This document shows, one piece after another, positions 19,052-27,979 of a DNA stretch of 64,000 bases. A program made the position numbers and the translations under genes. Each line of letters opens with the position of its first letter. Within the stretch, counting starts at the first letter, position 1. The stretch comes from CAZVRZ01 sp964629965 (GTDB lineage Bacteria > Chloroflexota > Anaerolineae > Anaerolineales > UBA4823). Location: NCBI GenBank assembly GCA_964629965.1, contig CAZVRZ010000006.1, forward strand, positions 1 to 64,000. Direction: 5' to 3'. Below the pieces are notes generated by a model, which was given only the letters and a program-made list of their open reading frames with translations, was not told the origin of the DNA and searched no databases.

Positions 19052-19359
19052 TTCAACATTCCCTTAGCCCCAGGGCAATGCAGATGTTTTTGATCTGACA
19101 GGTGTTCTGTACCTGACAGGTGTTCTGTACCTGACTTGTCATTTGGGGCATTTGGTACCAAAATCGGTTGGCCACTCAGTTGATCTGTGGACCAACCGAT
19201 TTTGGTTAATACTGGAGAAATATCCACGGATGAGAAACCCGGTCGCCCAAGCTGGCCGGCAGCTTGTGGAAACATGAATGGGTCGCAGATGACACAACCG
19301 AAATGACCCGGCGTGTGCCACCTCACAAAACGATCCTGCGCAAGATCAAGGATTGAAAG
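19052..19359. repeat. Intergenic region with 18-bp tandem repeat and 14-bp inverted repeat
   Basis: An 18-bp unit beginning CTGACAGGTGTT occurs twice in tandem (19095-19112, 19113-19130) plus a CTGAC remnant. A perfect 14-bp inverted repeat, CCAAAATCGGTTGG (19158-19171) and its complement (19192-19205), encloses 20 bases and could be the terminator of the DUF4332 gene, although no T run follows. No gene seen. Confidence 0.7.
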
Positions 19360-20007
19360 ATGGATATGGAAACACAGCCAGAAGATCTTTCCCGTTTGGA
19401 AAAGGAACTCGCCGAAGCCAGGCAGGCATTGGAGAATGCCAATGACCAGATTCGCCAACAAAAAGCAGGGCTGGAGGCGTTAAAAAAGGCTGCCGAAGAA
19501 CAGGCCATCCACGATCCACTCACCGGGCTGTTCAGCCGCAAGTATTTGAATGAAGCGATTCAACAAGAATTCAGCCGGGCGCGCCGTTCAGGATACCAGG
19601 TCAGCCTGCTGATGTTGGATATCGACCACTTTAGCAGGATCGTTGACGCTTACGGCCCTGCCGCCGGAGATTTGGCCCTGCAGGCTGTGGCAGACCATCT
19701 TCTACATTCTACACGAGGCGCCGATCTGGTTTGCCGCATCGGAGGAGATGAGTTTCTGGTGATGATGTATGACACTCCTACCAGGGTAGCCATGGAGCGC
19801 GCCGAGCAACTGCGGCAAGGCATTGCAAATATCGATCTGGATTACGAAGACGTCAGTTTTCAATGGACAGTTTCGATCGGTGTGGCCGCGTTTCCCTTGC
19901 ACGGGGCAGAATACGAAGAGGTTCTCCACAATACGGAACTCTCACTCAATCGCGCCAAGGCTGCCGGGCGCAACTGCGTAAAGCGTTTCGGCTTCGCTGA
20001 TAAGTAG
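19360..20007 (+). CDS. Cytosolic GGDEF diguanylate cyclase
   Basis: 215 aa. Residues 1-50 form a Glu/Gln/Ala-rich coiled coil; the rest is one GGDEF domain (DPLTGLFSRKYL, MLDIDHFSRI, then RIGGDEFLVMM). The catalytic GGDEF is intact and an RGAD inhibitory site lies exactly five residues before it, so it should make cyclic di-GMP and be product-inhibited. There is no membrane or sensory domain; the coiled coil probably controls dimerisation. Two PilZ genes in the window (54117, 59943) are possible effectors. Confidence 0.93.
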   Translation: MDMETQPEDLSRLEKELAEARQALENANDQIRQQKAGLEALKKAAEEQAIHDPLTGLFSRKYLNEAIQQEFSRARRSGYQVSLLMLDIDHFSRIVDAYGPAAGDLALQAVADHLLHSTRGADLVCRIGGDEFLVMMYDTPTRVAMERAEQLRQGIANIDLDYEDVSFQWTVSIGVAAFPLHGAEYEEVLHNTELSLNRAKAAGRNCVKRFGFADK

Positions 20008-20014
20008 AAGGCGA

Positions 20015-21469
20015 TCAAGGCAGGTTGTGCAGCCACCCGGCCGGCAGTTCGATCAACAACATTTCTACTTCTTCCATGCCGGAGCGATTCCAGTTGGTGG
20101 TGAACAGAATGCGTGTCAGGCTGCGGTTGGCACTGGCCTGCGGTTCGGCCCAATAATCATGCTCTTGGGTCTCATCCACCAGGGAATGAGTGTGCGCCAG
20201 GCGCACCACGCGCCCGCCTGTTTTAAGCTCGATCACAAAGACCTGATCGTCCATCCAGGTGTGAGCAGCCTGGTCGCCATCGTATGTTGAAATAACAGCC
20301 CAGCCTGGTTGATCCAGCGCTCGCCCCGAAATATGCAAGCCAATGGCCGTATAACTAAAATCAATCGGCCAGAGCGGCGTGACCAGGCCTGTTTCCAGAT
20401 CGAGCATAGCAATGGTATCGGTATCAATATCCTGGTACACCAACACTTCCTTGCCTCGCGCGTCCAGCGCCAGGTCAGAATGCCCGATGAGGCGCAGCAG
20501 CCCGCGCCCTTGGGTCAAATCACGATCGTAAACCATTAGGCCGCAAGGATTGGCGTCGCTGCCCAACTGCCCCTGCTCGCAGTAATTGTCAAAATAAGCC
20601 AGAAAGTAATTGCCCAGTGGACTGATCGTCACACTATCAATCTCTGCAGGCGGCAGGCTACGCCGGGCAATCACCTGGTCGTTTCGTTGATCATAAACTA
20701 ACAGGGCCACTGTCATCCAATTCTCGTCTTCGGCCATGAGGCCCCAGTAGCGTCCATCGCGCGATGGACTGCCCTCATAGCGAGCCCAGACCATGGAAAA
20801 CGCCTGGCCCGGAAAATCCGGGGCGAATTCGTGAAGGGTCTTGATCTCTTTGGTAGAAATATCGTATGAAAGCAGGCGCGTTTCTTCGGAAAAATAAATG
20901 ATGTTGGGATTGGCTGCGTCCCAACGAGGATCAATGCCCAGGGGCAGCTGCTCCAACACCTGCAAGCCGGCAGCATCGTATAAGTACCAGTTCCCAGCCG
21001 TCCCAAGCGCCAGGAGGCGGCTTTCATCGGAATTAAACGATTGAACGCGCGAGTATTCATTTTTCAGGCCGGCAGAATCGTCGCCTGGAGCAATATCGGT
21101 GCGTCGATCGGTTACGCGCACCAGGCAAGAGCCAAAGACCGGATCGCGGAACGGGCTGTGCGCAGCCGGTTCAGGTAATTGCGGCGGCTGCCTGACCTCA
21201 AAGTCCATCACAAACGGTGGTTGAGGATCGCTACACCAGGACAGGGTGGGGGGAATCGTTTTGAGAGTGATTGGCAGGTAAACCTGCGTTTCTATGGGGC
21301 CGGCAGCCCCGGCAGGCTTGGGGCTTCCGGTGGAGATAGGTGTGTTTTTGGCAGCCGCACCCAGGTGACAAGCCAGCATACTTCCCACCAGCAGGCTGTT
21401 CAGCAGGATGAAAATACCTTTCTTTCTTCGTAATGCGCCAATGGAGTGGGGATGAAATAGTCCGATCAT
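20015..21469 (-). CDS. Secreted beta-propeller lipoprotein (TolB/WD40-like)
   Basis: 484 aa. A signal segment ends in a lipobox (GSMLACHL, Cys about 34), then a Pro/Ala linker and repeated four-strand units ending in YDxxx/WD-like motifs (LYDAAGLQVLE, LSYDISTKEIK, LVYDQRNDQVI, MLDLETGLVT). Likely a ligand-binding propeller on the cell surface. Start has GAGGT 7 bases upstream. Ends 7 bases from the convergent GGDEF gene. Ligand unknown. Confidence 0.78.
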   Translation of the reverse strand: MIGLFHPHSIGALRRKKGIFILLNSLLVGSMLACHLGAAAKNTPISTGSPKPAGAAGPIETQVYLPITLKTIPPTLSWCSDPQPPFVMDFEVRQPPQLPEPAAHSPFRDPVFGSCLVRVTDRRTDIAPGDDSAGLKNEYSRVQSFNSDESRLLALGTAGNWYLYDAAGLQVLEQLPLGIDPRWDAANPNIIYFSEETRLLSYDISTKEIKTLHEFAPDFPGQAFSMVWARYEGSPSRDGRYWGLMAEDENWMTVALLVYDQRNDQVIARRSLPPAEIDSVTISPLGNYFLAYFDNYCEQGQLGSDANPCGLMVYDRDLTQGRGLLRLIGHSDLALDARGKEVLVYQDIDTDTIAMLDLETGLVTPLWPIDFSYTAIGLHISGRALDQPGWAVISTYDGDQAAHTWMDDQVFVIELKTGGRVVRLAHTHSLVDETQEHDYWAEPQASANRSLTRILFTTNWNRSGMEEVEMLLIELPAGWLHNLP

Positions 21470-21558
21470 ATGAAAACCTCCCGGCTATTGCGGATTACCG
21501 CTTATATGTGTGCCGGCCAGGCATACGCCGTTTCCGGCATTAACCATCTAACCTCAAG

Positions 21559-22335
21559 TTACCATTCAAAACGCAAATGCTTCACGCTAAGGCCCTGGTT
21601 CATGATCTCTTGCAGCGATTCGATGCCGCTGCGCAGGTGAAGATCAGCAAATTGGCGGGTCACTTCTGCATCAAGGGCAGCCGTTTTAATGCCTTCCGGG
21701 ATCATGGGCTGGTCGGAAACAAGCAGTAAGGCCCCGGTGGGAATTTCGTTGAAAAAGCCGCCGATGAAAATCGTGGCAGTTTCCATATCGATCGCCATGC
21801 AACGCAGGCGGCGCAAGTACTCTTTGAAATCGTCATCATGCTCCCACACTCTGCGGTTGGTGGTATACACCACGCCCGTCCAATAATCGCAACCCTGGTT
21901 ACGTATGGTTGTGGAAATGGCCTTTTGTAAGCTGAAGGCAGGCAGAGCAGGCACTTCCGGTGGCAAGTAGTCATTGGAAGTGCCATCGCCGCGGATGGCC
22001 GCGATCGGCAAGATCAGGTCGCCAAGTTGATTTTTCTTCTTCAAACCGCCGCACTTACCCAGGAACAAGGCAGCCTTGGGACGAATTGCGCCAAGCAGAT
22101 CCATCACAGTGGCAGCATTTGGACTGCCCATGCCAAAATTGATCATGGTGATACCCTCAGCGGTAGCATTCGGCATGGGCTTATCCAATCCTTGCACGGG
22201 TACATTGTGCCAATCGGCAAACATCTGCAAGTAGTTGGCAAAGTTTACCAACAGTATATATTCGCCCAGGGTTTCCAAAGGCACGCCAGTATAGCGCGGC
22301 AGCCAATTGGCAACGATCTCAGCTTTTGTTTTCAC
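21559..22335 (-). CDS. amn: AMP nucleosidase (short form)
   Basis: 258 aa. Matches the short, catalytic-only AMP nucleosidases, which split AMP to adenine and ribose 5-phosphate. Phosphorylase-fold motifs: MINFGMGSPNAATVMDLLGAIRP, FLGKCGGLK, AIRGDGTSNDYLP, AIDMETATIF and LLVSDQP. The E. coli-type N-terminal regulatory domain is absent. Start has GAGGTG about 5 bases upstream. Monocistronic on the minus strand. Confidence 0.88.
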   Translation of the reverse strand: MKTKAEIVANWLPRYTGVPLETLGEYILLVNFANYLQMFADWHNVPVQGLDKPMPNATAEGITMINFGMGSPNAATVMDLLGAIRPKAALFLGKCGGLKKKNQLGDLILPIAAIRGDGTSNDYLPPEVPALPAFSLQKAISTTIRNQGCDYWTGVVYTTNRRVWEHDDDFKEYLRRLRCMAIDMETATIFIGGFFNEIPTGALLLVSDQPMIPEGIKTAALDAEVTRQFADLHLRSGIESLQEIMNQGLSVKHLRFEW

Positions 22336-22764
22336 TCAACACCTCGTTTTCTGCGCCTGACGATTGCGGATTACCGCTGCCACGAATAGAAGCAAACCTG
22401 CGCCCACAAGGGATCAAAGCGGCCCAGGCGGCATAATACAGAAAATACAACGCTTTCGCCAGAAATAATGAGCGGGGATTTGCGTTTATGGTTTTCTACT
22501 CTGAAGAGTCGATCGACAGTTGGCAGCGTTTCTACAAGAAGCCATTAGCTTCAAAGCTCTCAGCAGTTATGCCATGGGACGGGAAGAATGCACCCGCCTA
22601 TACTAGTATAACCCGATTTAGATGGTTTCGAATATAATAGTTTTGTACCCGTTTACAATATTCTTGGCCAGGAAATTCTCGATCGCAAAGATTGATTTCA
22701 AGCCAGAAAGGCAATTGTCAAAGCGATTATTGTCTCACAATACTCTATAAGGAGAAACTGTTCT
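22336..22764. promoter_or_regulatory. Divergent intergenic region upstream of the epimerase
   Basis: No gene in 429 bases. Contains the 12-bp palindrome TATACTAGTATA (22599-22610), related to the one at 17958, and a perfect -10 TATAAT (22633-22638) facing the epimerase, without a recognisable -35; the palindrome ends 22 bases before that -10. Confidence 0.45.
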
Positions 22765-23820
22765 ATGAAGAATATGATTGCAGCAACTGACCCGGAATTG
22801 AAGCAAGATGATCTGATCGTGATCGCAGGGGCAGGAGGCTTCATTGGCGGCTCGCTGGCGCGGTATTTCCGGGCACAGGGCTTCACCAATATCCGGGGCA
22901 TCGACAAGAAACCTCTCCCGCAGTGGTACCAGCGCGTGCCGGGAGTGGAATGCTTATGCATGGATTTGAGCGAGAAAGAGAATGCGATCCGGGCAGTGCA
23001 AGGCGGGGTGGAGGTTTACAACCTGGCAGCAGACATGGGCGGAATGGGGTTCATCGAACGTTTCCGCGTTGAATGCCTGCGAAGCATTTTGATCAATACC
23101 CATTTGGTCGAGGCCGCCTATCGGGCGGGGGCGCGGCGCTACTTCTACTCTTCATCTGCCTGTGCCTACAACACCGATCTACAAAAAGACCCGAACGTGC
23201 GTGCGCTGAAAGAAAGCGACGCCTACCCGGCAATGGCGGAACGCGGTTATGGGTGGGAAAAACTGGTGTCCGAAATGTTTTGCCAGGAATATTGGGCCGA
23301 GCGCGGCCTGATGACCTTTATCGCTCGTTTCCATAACGTGTACGGGCCAAACGGCACCTGGTTTGGCGGGCGCGAGAAAGCCCCGGCGGCATTGTCTCGC
23401 AAGGTGATGGAGGCAAAAGATACGGGCAAGCATGAGATCGAAATTTGGGGTGACGGCACCCAGACCCGCAGTTTCATGTTCATTGAGGACTGCGTCTTTG
23501 GCATCGACCAGATCACGCATTGCGACCGTTTGATTGCCACGCCGATCAACCTGGGTTCCAGCGAGTTGATCTCGGTCGATGACCTGGTCACGATGATCGA
23601 AGGGATTGCCGGCATTACCTTGAAACGCCACTACAACCTCAACGCGCCGCGCGGCGTGGCCGGACGAAACAGCGATAATACGTTCATTCAATCTGTGTTG
23701 GGTTGGGAACCAAGCATTCCGCTGCGAGACGGCATGGTCAAGACGTATGCCTGGATCGAAGAGCAGTATTACGCTCTCAAAGCAGGTAAGCCCGTTGTGC
23801 GTGAGGATTTTGTGGCCTGA
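22765..23820 (+). CDS. NAD-dependent epimerase resembling GDP-mannose 3,5-epimerase
   Basis: 351-aa extended short-chain dehydrogenase. GAGGFIGG at residues 22-29 binds NAD; catalytic pair Tyr162/Lys166 in YGWEKL. The segments NLAADMGGMGFI, FYSSSACAYN, ARFHNVYGPNGTWFGGREKAPAA and EIWGDGTQTRSFMFIEDC closely follow plant GDP-mannose 3,5-epimerase (GDP-L-galactose formation), though bacterial relatives may make other GDP-sugars. Start has AAGGAG 12 bases upstream. The downstream export genes begin 19 bases later, so they may be co-transcribed. Confidence 0.86.
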   Translation: MKNMIAATDPELKQDDLIVIAGAGGFIGGSLARYFRAQGFTNIRGIDKKPLPQWYQRVPGVECLCMDLSEKENAIRAVQGGVEVYNLAADMGGMGFIERFRVECLRSILINTHLVEAAYRAGARRYFYSSSACAYNTDLQKDPNVRALKESDAYPAMAERGYGWEKLVSEMFCQEYWAERGLMTFIARFHNVYGPNGTWFGGREKAPAALSRKVMEAKDTGKHEIEIWGDGTQTRSFMFIEDCVFGIDQITHCDRLIATPINLGSSELISVDDLVTMIEGIAGITLKRHYNLNAPRGVAGRNSDNTFIQSVLGWEPSIPLRDGMVKTYAWIEEQYYALKAGKPVVREDFVA

Positions 23821-23838
23821 AAGAGCGGTAATCCGCCA

Positions 23839-24654
23839 ATGTCCCAGATGGCAAGTAAAGTAGATCGCGGCGATGCTGTAGATCGCAAACTGCCCGTATT
23901 GTTAAGTGAAGAACGAGCAGGCAGTTCTGTCCCTGCCAACGATGCTCCGAATCGCAAGTCTCTGATCCGGTTGAAAGAAGTGAGAAAGGCTTACAAAACC
24001 GCGGCAGGAGATTTTTACGCTTTGAAGGGTGTGAGTGCAGAAATCTACCCGGGCGAGTTTGTGGGCATCTTGGGGAAATCTGGCGCCGGTAAATCTACCC
24101 TGGTGAATCTGTTGACTGCCGTGGATCATGTAACCTCTGGGGAGATCTGGGTTAATGATATCCCGGTACACAAGCTCAACGAGAACCAGGCGGCCCTATG
24201 GCGAGGCCGTAACCTGGGCGTGATCTATCAATCTTTCCAACTGATGCCCACTTTGGATTTGTTGAATAATGTGCTGCTGCCAATGGATCTGTGCGGCCTG
24301 TACCGCGGCAAGCGATCCATCGATTGGGCCCTGCAGCTCCTTCGCCAGGTGGAGATCGAAGAACACGCTTACAAATTGCCGGCTTTGATCTCTGGAGGCC
24401 AACAACAACGCGTGGCGATGGCACGCGCGATGGCCAACGATCCTCCCATCATTGTGGCAGATGAACCCACCGGACGTTTAGATTCGGTGACAGCCGAAAC
24501 CATCTTCCAGATATTCGAAAGCCTGGCTAAAAGCGGAAAAACCATTGTGATGGTTTCTCACGATCCATCTTTTATAACACGTTACTCGCGCGTGATCTGG
24601 ATCGCCGATGGGCAACTGACCGACGAGGCACAGTTCGCAGCCGAGGTTTTGTAA
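23839..24654 (+). CDS. ABC exporter ATPase 1 (MacB/LolD type)
   Basis: 271 aa. Poorly conserved N-terminal extension (1-45), then a full cassette: Walker A GKSGAGKST, Q-loop YQSFQLMPTLDLL, signature ISGGQQQRVAMARAM, Walker B IIVADEPTGRLDS, switch His in MVSHD. MacB/LolD-type ATPases pair with FtsX-fold permeases, and one follows two genes downstream. First of a four-gene export operon. Confidence 0.92.
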   Translation: MSQMASKVDRGDAVDRKLPVLLSEERAGSSVPANDAPNRKSLIRLKEVRKAYKTAAGDFYALKGVSAEIYPGEFVGILGKSGAGKSTLVNLLTAVDHVTSGEIWVNDIPVHKLNENQAALWRGRNLGVIYQSFQLMPTLDLLNNVLLPMDLCGLYRGKRSIDWALQLLRQVEIEEHAYKLPALISGGQQQRVAMARAMANDPPIIVADEPTGRLDSVTAETIFQIFESLAKSGKTIVMVSHDPSFITRYSRVIWIADGQLTDEAQFAAEVL

Positions 24655-24656
24655 GC

Positions 24657-25529
24657 ATGATCAAGAATGCAAAGACGCCCCCGTTGTACTCAACGGCCAC
24701 GCCGCTCACGAATACGCCGCCCACGAATACGGCGCCCACGAACGACCCGCAGGCATGCTCCTTGATCCAACTCAAGGATGTATTCAAGATTTACAAAATC
24801 GCAGCGGGGGATTTTGTGGCATTACAGGATATCAACTTGTGCTTTGGCGCCGGTGAATTCACCAGCATCATGGGTAAATCGGGCAGCGGCAAATCGACCC
24901 TGATCAACATGATCAGCGGGATCGATCACCCGACCTCGGGAACGGTCCGGATAGGCGACACCGAGATCCATCATATGAGCGAAGGCCAGTTGGCCGTGTG
25001 GCGTGGGCGTAACCTGGGCATTGTATTTCAATTTTTCCAATTACTGCCCACCCTGAGCATCCTGGAAAACACGATGCTGCCTATGGATTTTTGTAATATG
25101 TATGCGCCCACCGAGCGGGAAAGCCGGGCTATGGAGCTGCTGCACAAGGTGGATCTGGCCGACATGGCCAACAAAATGCCTGCCGCCTTATCGGGAGGAG
25201 AGCAGCAAACCGCGGCGATTGCCCGCGCCCTGGCAAACGATCCACCGATCATCGTCGCCGATGAGCCTACCGGCAACCTGGACTCGCACATGGCAGAGCG
25301 CGTTTTGGAGATCTTTGAGGAACTGGTCGCTCAGGAGAAAACGGTTCTGATTGTGACGCACGACAGCACGCTGGCGCGACACTCCAAACGCCAGGTGCTG
25401 ATCTCCGACGGCAAGATCGTAGCAGACCAAAAGCGTACCGCCGCTTCCGCGAGCACACGCCTGGGAGATGTTCAGCGCAGCATCGAAAATCCAGGGAGTC
25501 AGGTATTGTGGGAGGAAGGCAGCAGATGA
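24657..25529 (+). CDS. ABC exporter ATPase 2 (MacB/LolD type)
   Basis: 290 aa, starting 2 bases after ATPase 1. Walker A GKSGSGKST, Q-loop FQFFQLLPTLSIL, Walker B IIVADEPTGNLDS, VTHDS. The signature reads LSGGEQQTAAIARAL: the usual Arg after QQ is Thr. The N-terminus carries a Thr/Asn/Pro extension encoded by a 15-bp tandem repeat (24707-24751). Having two different ATPases with one permease suggests a heterodimeric motor. Its TGA overlaps the permease ATG (ATGA). Confidence 0.9.
   Translation: MIKNAKTPPLYSTATPLTNTPPTNTAPTNDPQACSLIQLKDVFKIYKIAAGDFVALQDINLCFGAGEFTSIMGKSGSGKSTLINMISGIDHPTSGTVRIGDTEIHHMSEGQLAVWRGRNLGIVFQFFQLLPTLSILENTMLPMDFCNMYAPTERESRAMELLHKVDLADMANKMPAALSGGEQQTAAIARALANDPPIIVADEPTGNLDSHMAERVLEIFEELVAQEKTVLIVTHDSTLARHSKRQVLISDGKIVADQKRTAASASTRLGDVQRSIENPGSQVLWEEGSR
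24707..24751 (+). repeat. 15-bp tandem repeat in the ATPase 2 N-terminus
   Basis: Unit CACGAATACGCCGCC at 24707-24721, a near copy at 24722-24736 and a diverged third; in frame, encoding TN-T/A-PP residues ahead of the ATPase domain. Confidence 0.75.
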
Positions 25530-27979
25530 GACCGCGATGGCGCAAGGTGTTATCAGACCTGTGGGGGAATAAAATCCGGTCGCTGTTGGTGATCGCCTCG
25601 ATCGCAGTGGGATTGTTTGCGGCGGGACTGATCGCTAACACGCACCTGATGATTACAGCGGATATGGAAGCGGGCTATCGCTCCGTCAACCCAGCAAATA
25701 TCCAAATCAACACCTCCGGTTTTGACGACGACCTGGTCAAACACATCCGCAGGCTGCCAGGGGTTCGCCAGGCGGAAGGAGTACGCAGCCTCACCTTGCG
25801 CGCACAAACGGAGACCGGCGACTGGAAACCTATCGAACTGACCGCCATGCCTGACATTGCCGAAACGCAGATCAACAAGGTAAACCTAAAGCAGGGCATT
25901 TGGCCTCCAGATGATCGCCAGATCGTTATTGACCATTATAAACTCCCCGATCTATGGCCGGATTTAGCGGATGACGAGATAGAACATCTCTTGGAAGATA
26001 CCGCTGCGGGAAATGACAGATGGGTGGTGCTCGAAACCCCTTCCGGCAAAAAACGCTCCTTACAACTGGTAGGCGTGGTGAACGATCAAACCATTGGCAC
26101 GACCAGCGCCGGCGGTTTCTTCCTGGCGCCCATCCAGGGATACGTCACCCTGGAAACTTTGGAGTGGCTGGAATATCCCACCACGATGAACGTATTATTG
26201 GTTACCGTTGACGAAAACGGAGAAGACGAAAGCCATCTACGACAGGTGGCCAATCATGTGATCCACGAGATCGAAGGCACCGGGCGGGTGGTCTACAGCT
26301 CTGCAATCCGCGCCTCCGATGATCACCCGAACCGGATCTATGTGCAGGCCATTGCCAGCGTGTTGTTTCTGCTCGGCTTCATGGTGGTTTTCTTAAGCGG
26401 TTTTCTGATTACGAATACGCTACAATCTCTGCTCAACCAGCAGATACAACAGATCGGCGTGATGAAAACGATTGGCGCACGCCAACAGCAGATCATTGGC
26501 ATTTATATGGTGTTGATCTTCGCGTTTGGACTGATCGCTTTCTTAATAGCCATGCCGCTTGCCAGCCGCGTGGCTTACTGGTTGATCGAATACCTGGGCT
26601 CAGCGATCAACGTGGTTGCCCAGGGGTACCGCATCGAGCCCATGGCAGTCATATTGCAACTGGTGATCGCCCTGATCGTACCGCAGGCAGCCGGATTCAT
26701 GCCGATCCTACACGGCACACGCATCTCAGCCATCGAGGCCATGAGCAGCTACAGTTCGTCCAAGCCAACGAGTCGCAAGAGCCGGTTGGATGCCTGGGTA
26801 GGAAAAATACGCGGCCTGTCTCGCCCGCTGTTGGTCTCGCTGCGCAATATCTTCCGCCGCAAGGGCCGCCTATTTATGACGCTGTTCACCCTGACGCTGG
26901 GCGGAGCAATCTTCATCGCCACTTTCAACGTACAAAGGTCCCTGGCACTTTACGTCGAGCGTATCGGCCGTTATTTTATGGCAGATATCAACCTTTCTTT
27001 ACAGCGGAATTACCGCATCGATCAGGTGCAAGAAGAGTTGAGCCGCATACCAGGCATCGCCGAAGTGGAGGGTTGGGCCGCAGCAGCCGGTAAGCTGGCG
27101 CTGCCGGATGGGTCACAAGGAGAAAGCCTTCATCTTCTGGCGCCCCCTGCGGGCAGCCGCCTGGTCGATCCGATCGTGCTGGAGGGTCGCTGGGTAAAGG
27201 CAGGCGACAAAAACGCGATCGTGGTCAACGAGCGTTTCCGTGAAACCTTCCCCGATCTGCAAGTGAACGATACGATCCAGGTAGAAATTGGCCAGAAAAA
27301 GGAAGAAATGCTGATCGTTGGCTTCTTTCAATTGGCTGGGAAAAGCGGCGGTTACGTGGCCTACACCACTTATGAATATCTCTCGAATGTGATCGGAGAA
27401 AGAAACAAGGCCAGCGCATACCGGATCATTGCCGACCGGCAAGGTTTGACGCTGGAAGAACAGAAACAAATCGGGGATGAGATCGAAACCCGCCTGAAGG
27501 CGCGGGGCTTCGAAATCGCTGAAATCACAGCCGGGCAATCTCTGACCGCCACAACCTCAGATGGGCTGGACACCCTGACGGCTTTTTTACTCATCATGGC
27601 CTCTTTGATCGCCATGGTAGGAAGTATTGGCCTGTCGGGCACGATGAGTATGAACGTGCTGGAACGCACCCGTGAGATCGGTATCATGCGGGCAATCGGC
27701 GCTTCAGACCGGGCGATCATGAGCCTGGTGATGGTCGAAGGGATGCTTATCGGTTTGATGAGCTGGTTCTTTGGTACGCTGGTGGCTTTTCCAATCAGTA
27801 CGGTGATGTCGAACGCAATCAATATGGCCTTGTTTGGCGCAGCAGCCGACTTCACCTACACACCTACGGGTGTTATATTGTGGCTTATCGTGGTGGTAGT
27901 GTTGTCGATTCTGGCAAGTGTGATCCCGGCGCGCAACGCTGCCCGCCTGACAATACGGGAGGTATTGGCATATGAATAA
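25526..27979 (+). CDS. FtsX-fold ABC permease, two MacB-type units
   Basis: 817 aa. ATG 25526 overlaps the ATPase stop and has GGAGG 10 bases upstream, favouring it over GTG 25508. Layout: membrane helix (about 15-38), large periplasm-side MacB_PCD-like domain, FtsX block with three helices (about 270-420, GVMKTIGARQQQIIGIYMV), then a second helix (about 455), second outer domain and a second FtsX block (about 690-817, EIGIMRAIGASDRAIMSLVMVEG). This resembles long LolCE/YhaP-type exporters. With two ATPases and an adaptor it should export a lipid, peptide or glycoconjugate. Confidence 0.91.
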   Translation: MRPRWRKVLSDLWGNKIRSLLVIASIAVGLFAAGLIANTHLMITADMEAGYRSVNPANIQINTSGFDDDLVKHIRRLPGVRQAEGVRSLTLRAQTETGDWKPIELTAMPDIAETQINKVNLKQGIWPPDDRQIVIDHYKLPDLWPDLADDEIEHLLEDTAAGNDRWVVLETPSGKKRSLQLVGVVNDQTIGTTSAGGFFLAPIQGYVTLETLEWLEYPTTMNVLLVTVDENGEDESHLRQVANHVIHEIEGTGRVVYSSAIRASDDHPNRIYVQAIASVLFLLGFMVVFLSGFLITNTLQSLLNQQIQQIGVMKTIGARQQQIIGIYMVLIFAFGLIAFLIAMPLASRVAYWLIEYLGSAINVVAQGYRIEPMAVILQLVIALIVPQAAGFMPILHGTRISAIEAMSSYSSSKPTSRKSRLDAWVGKIRGLSRPLLVSLRNIFRRKGRLFMTLFTLTLGGAIFIATFNVQRSLALYVERIGRYFMADINLSLQRNYRIDQVQEELSRIPGIAEVEGWAAAAGKLALPDGSQGESLHLLAPPAGSRLVDPIVLEGRWVKAGDKNAIVVNERFRETFPDLQVNDTIQVEIGQKKEEMLIVGFFQLAGKSGGYVAYTTYEYLSNVIGERNKASAYRIIADRQGLTLEEQKQIGDEIETRLKARGFEIAEITAGQSLTATTSDGLDTLTAFLLIMASLIAMVGSIGLSGTMSMNVLERTREIGIMRAIGASDRAIMSLVMVEGMLIGLMSWFFGTLVAFPISTVMSNAINMALFGAAADFTYTPTGVILWLIVVVVLSILASVIPARNAARLTIREVLAYE

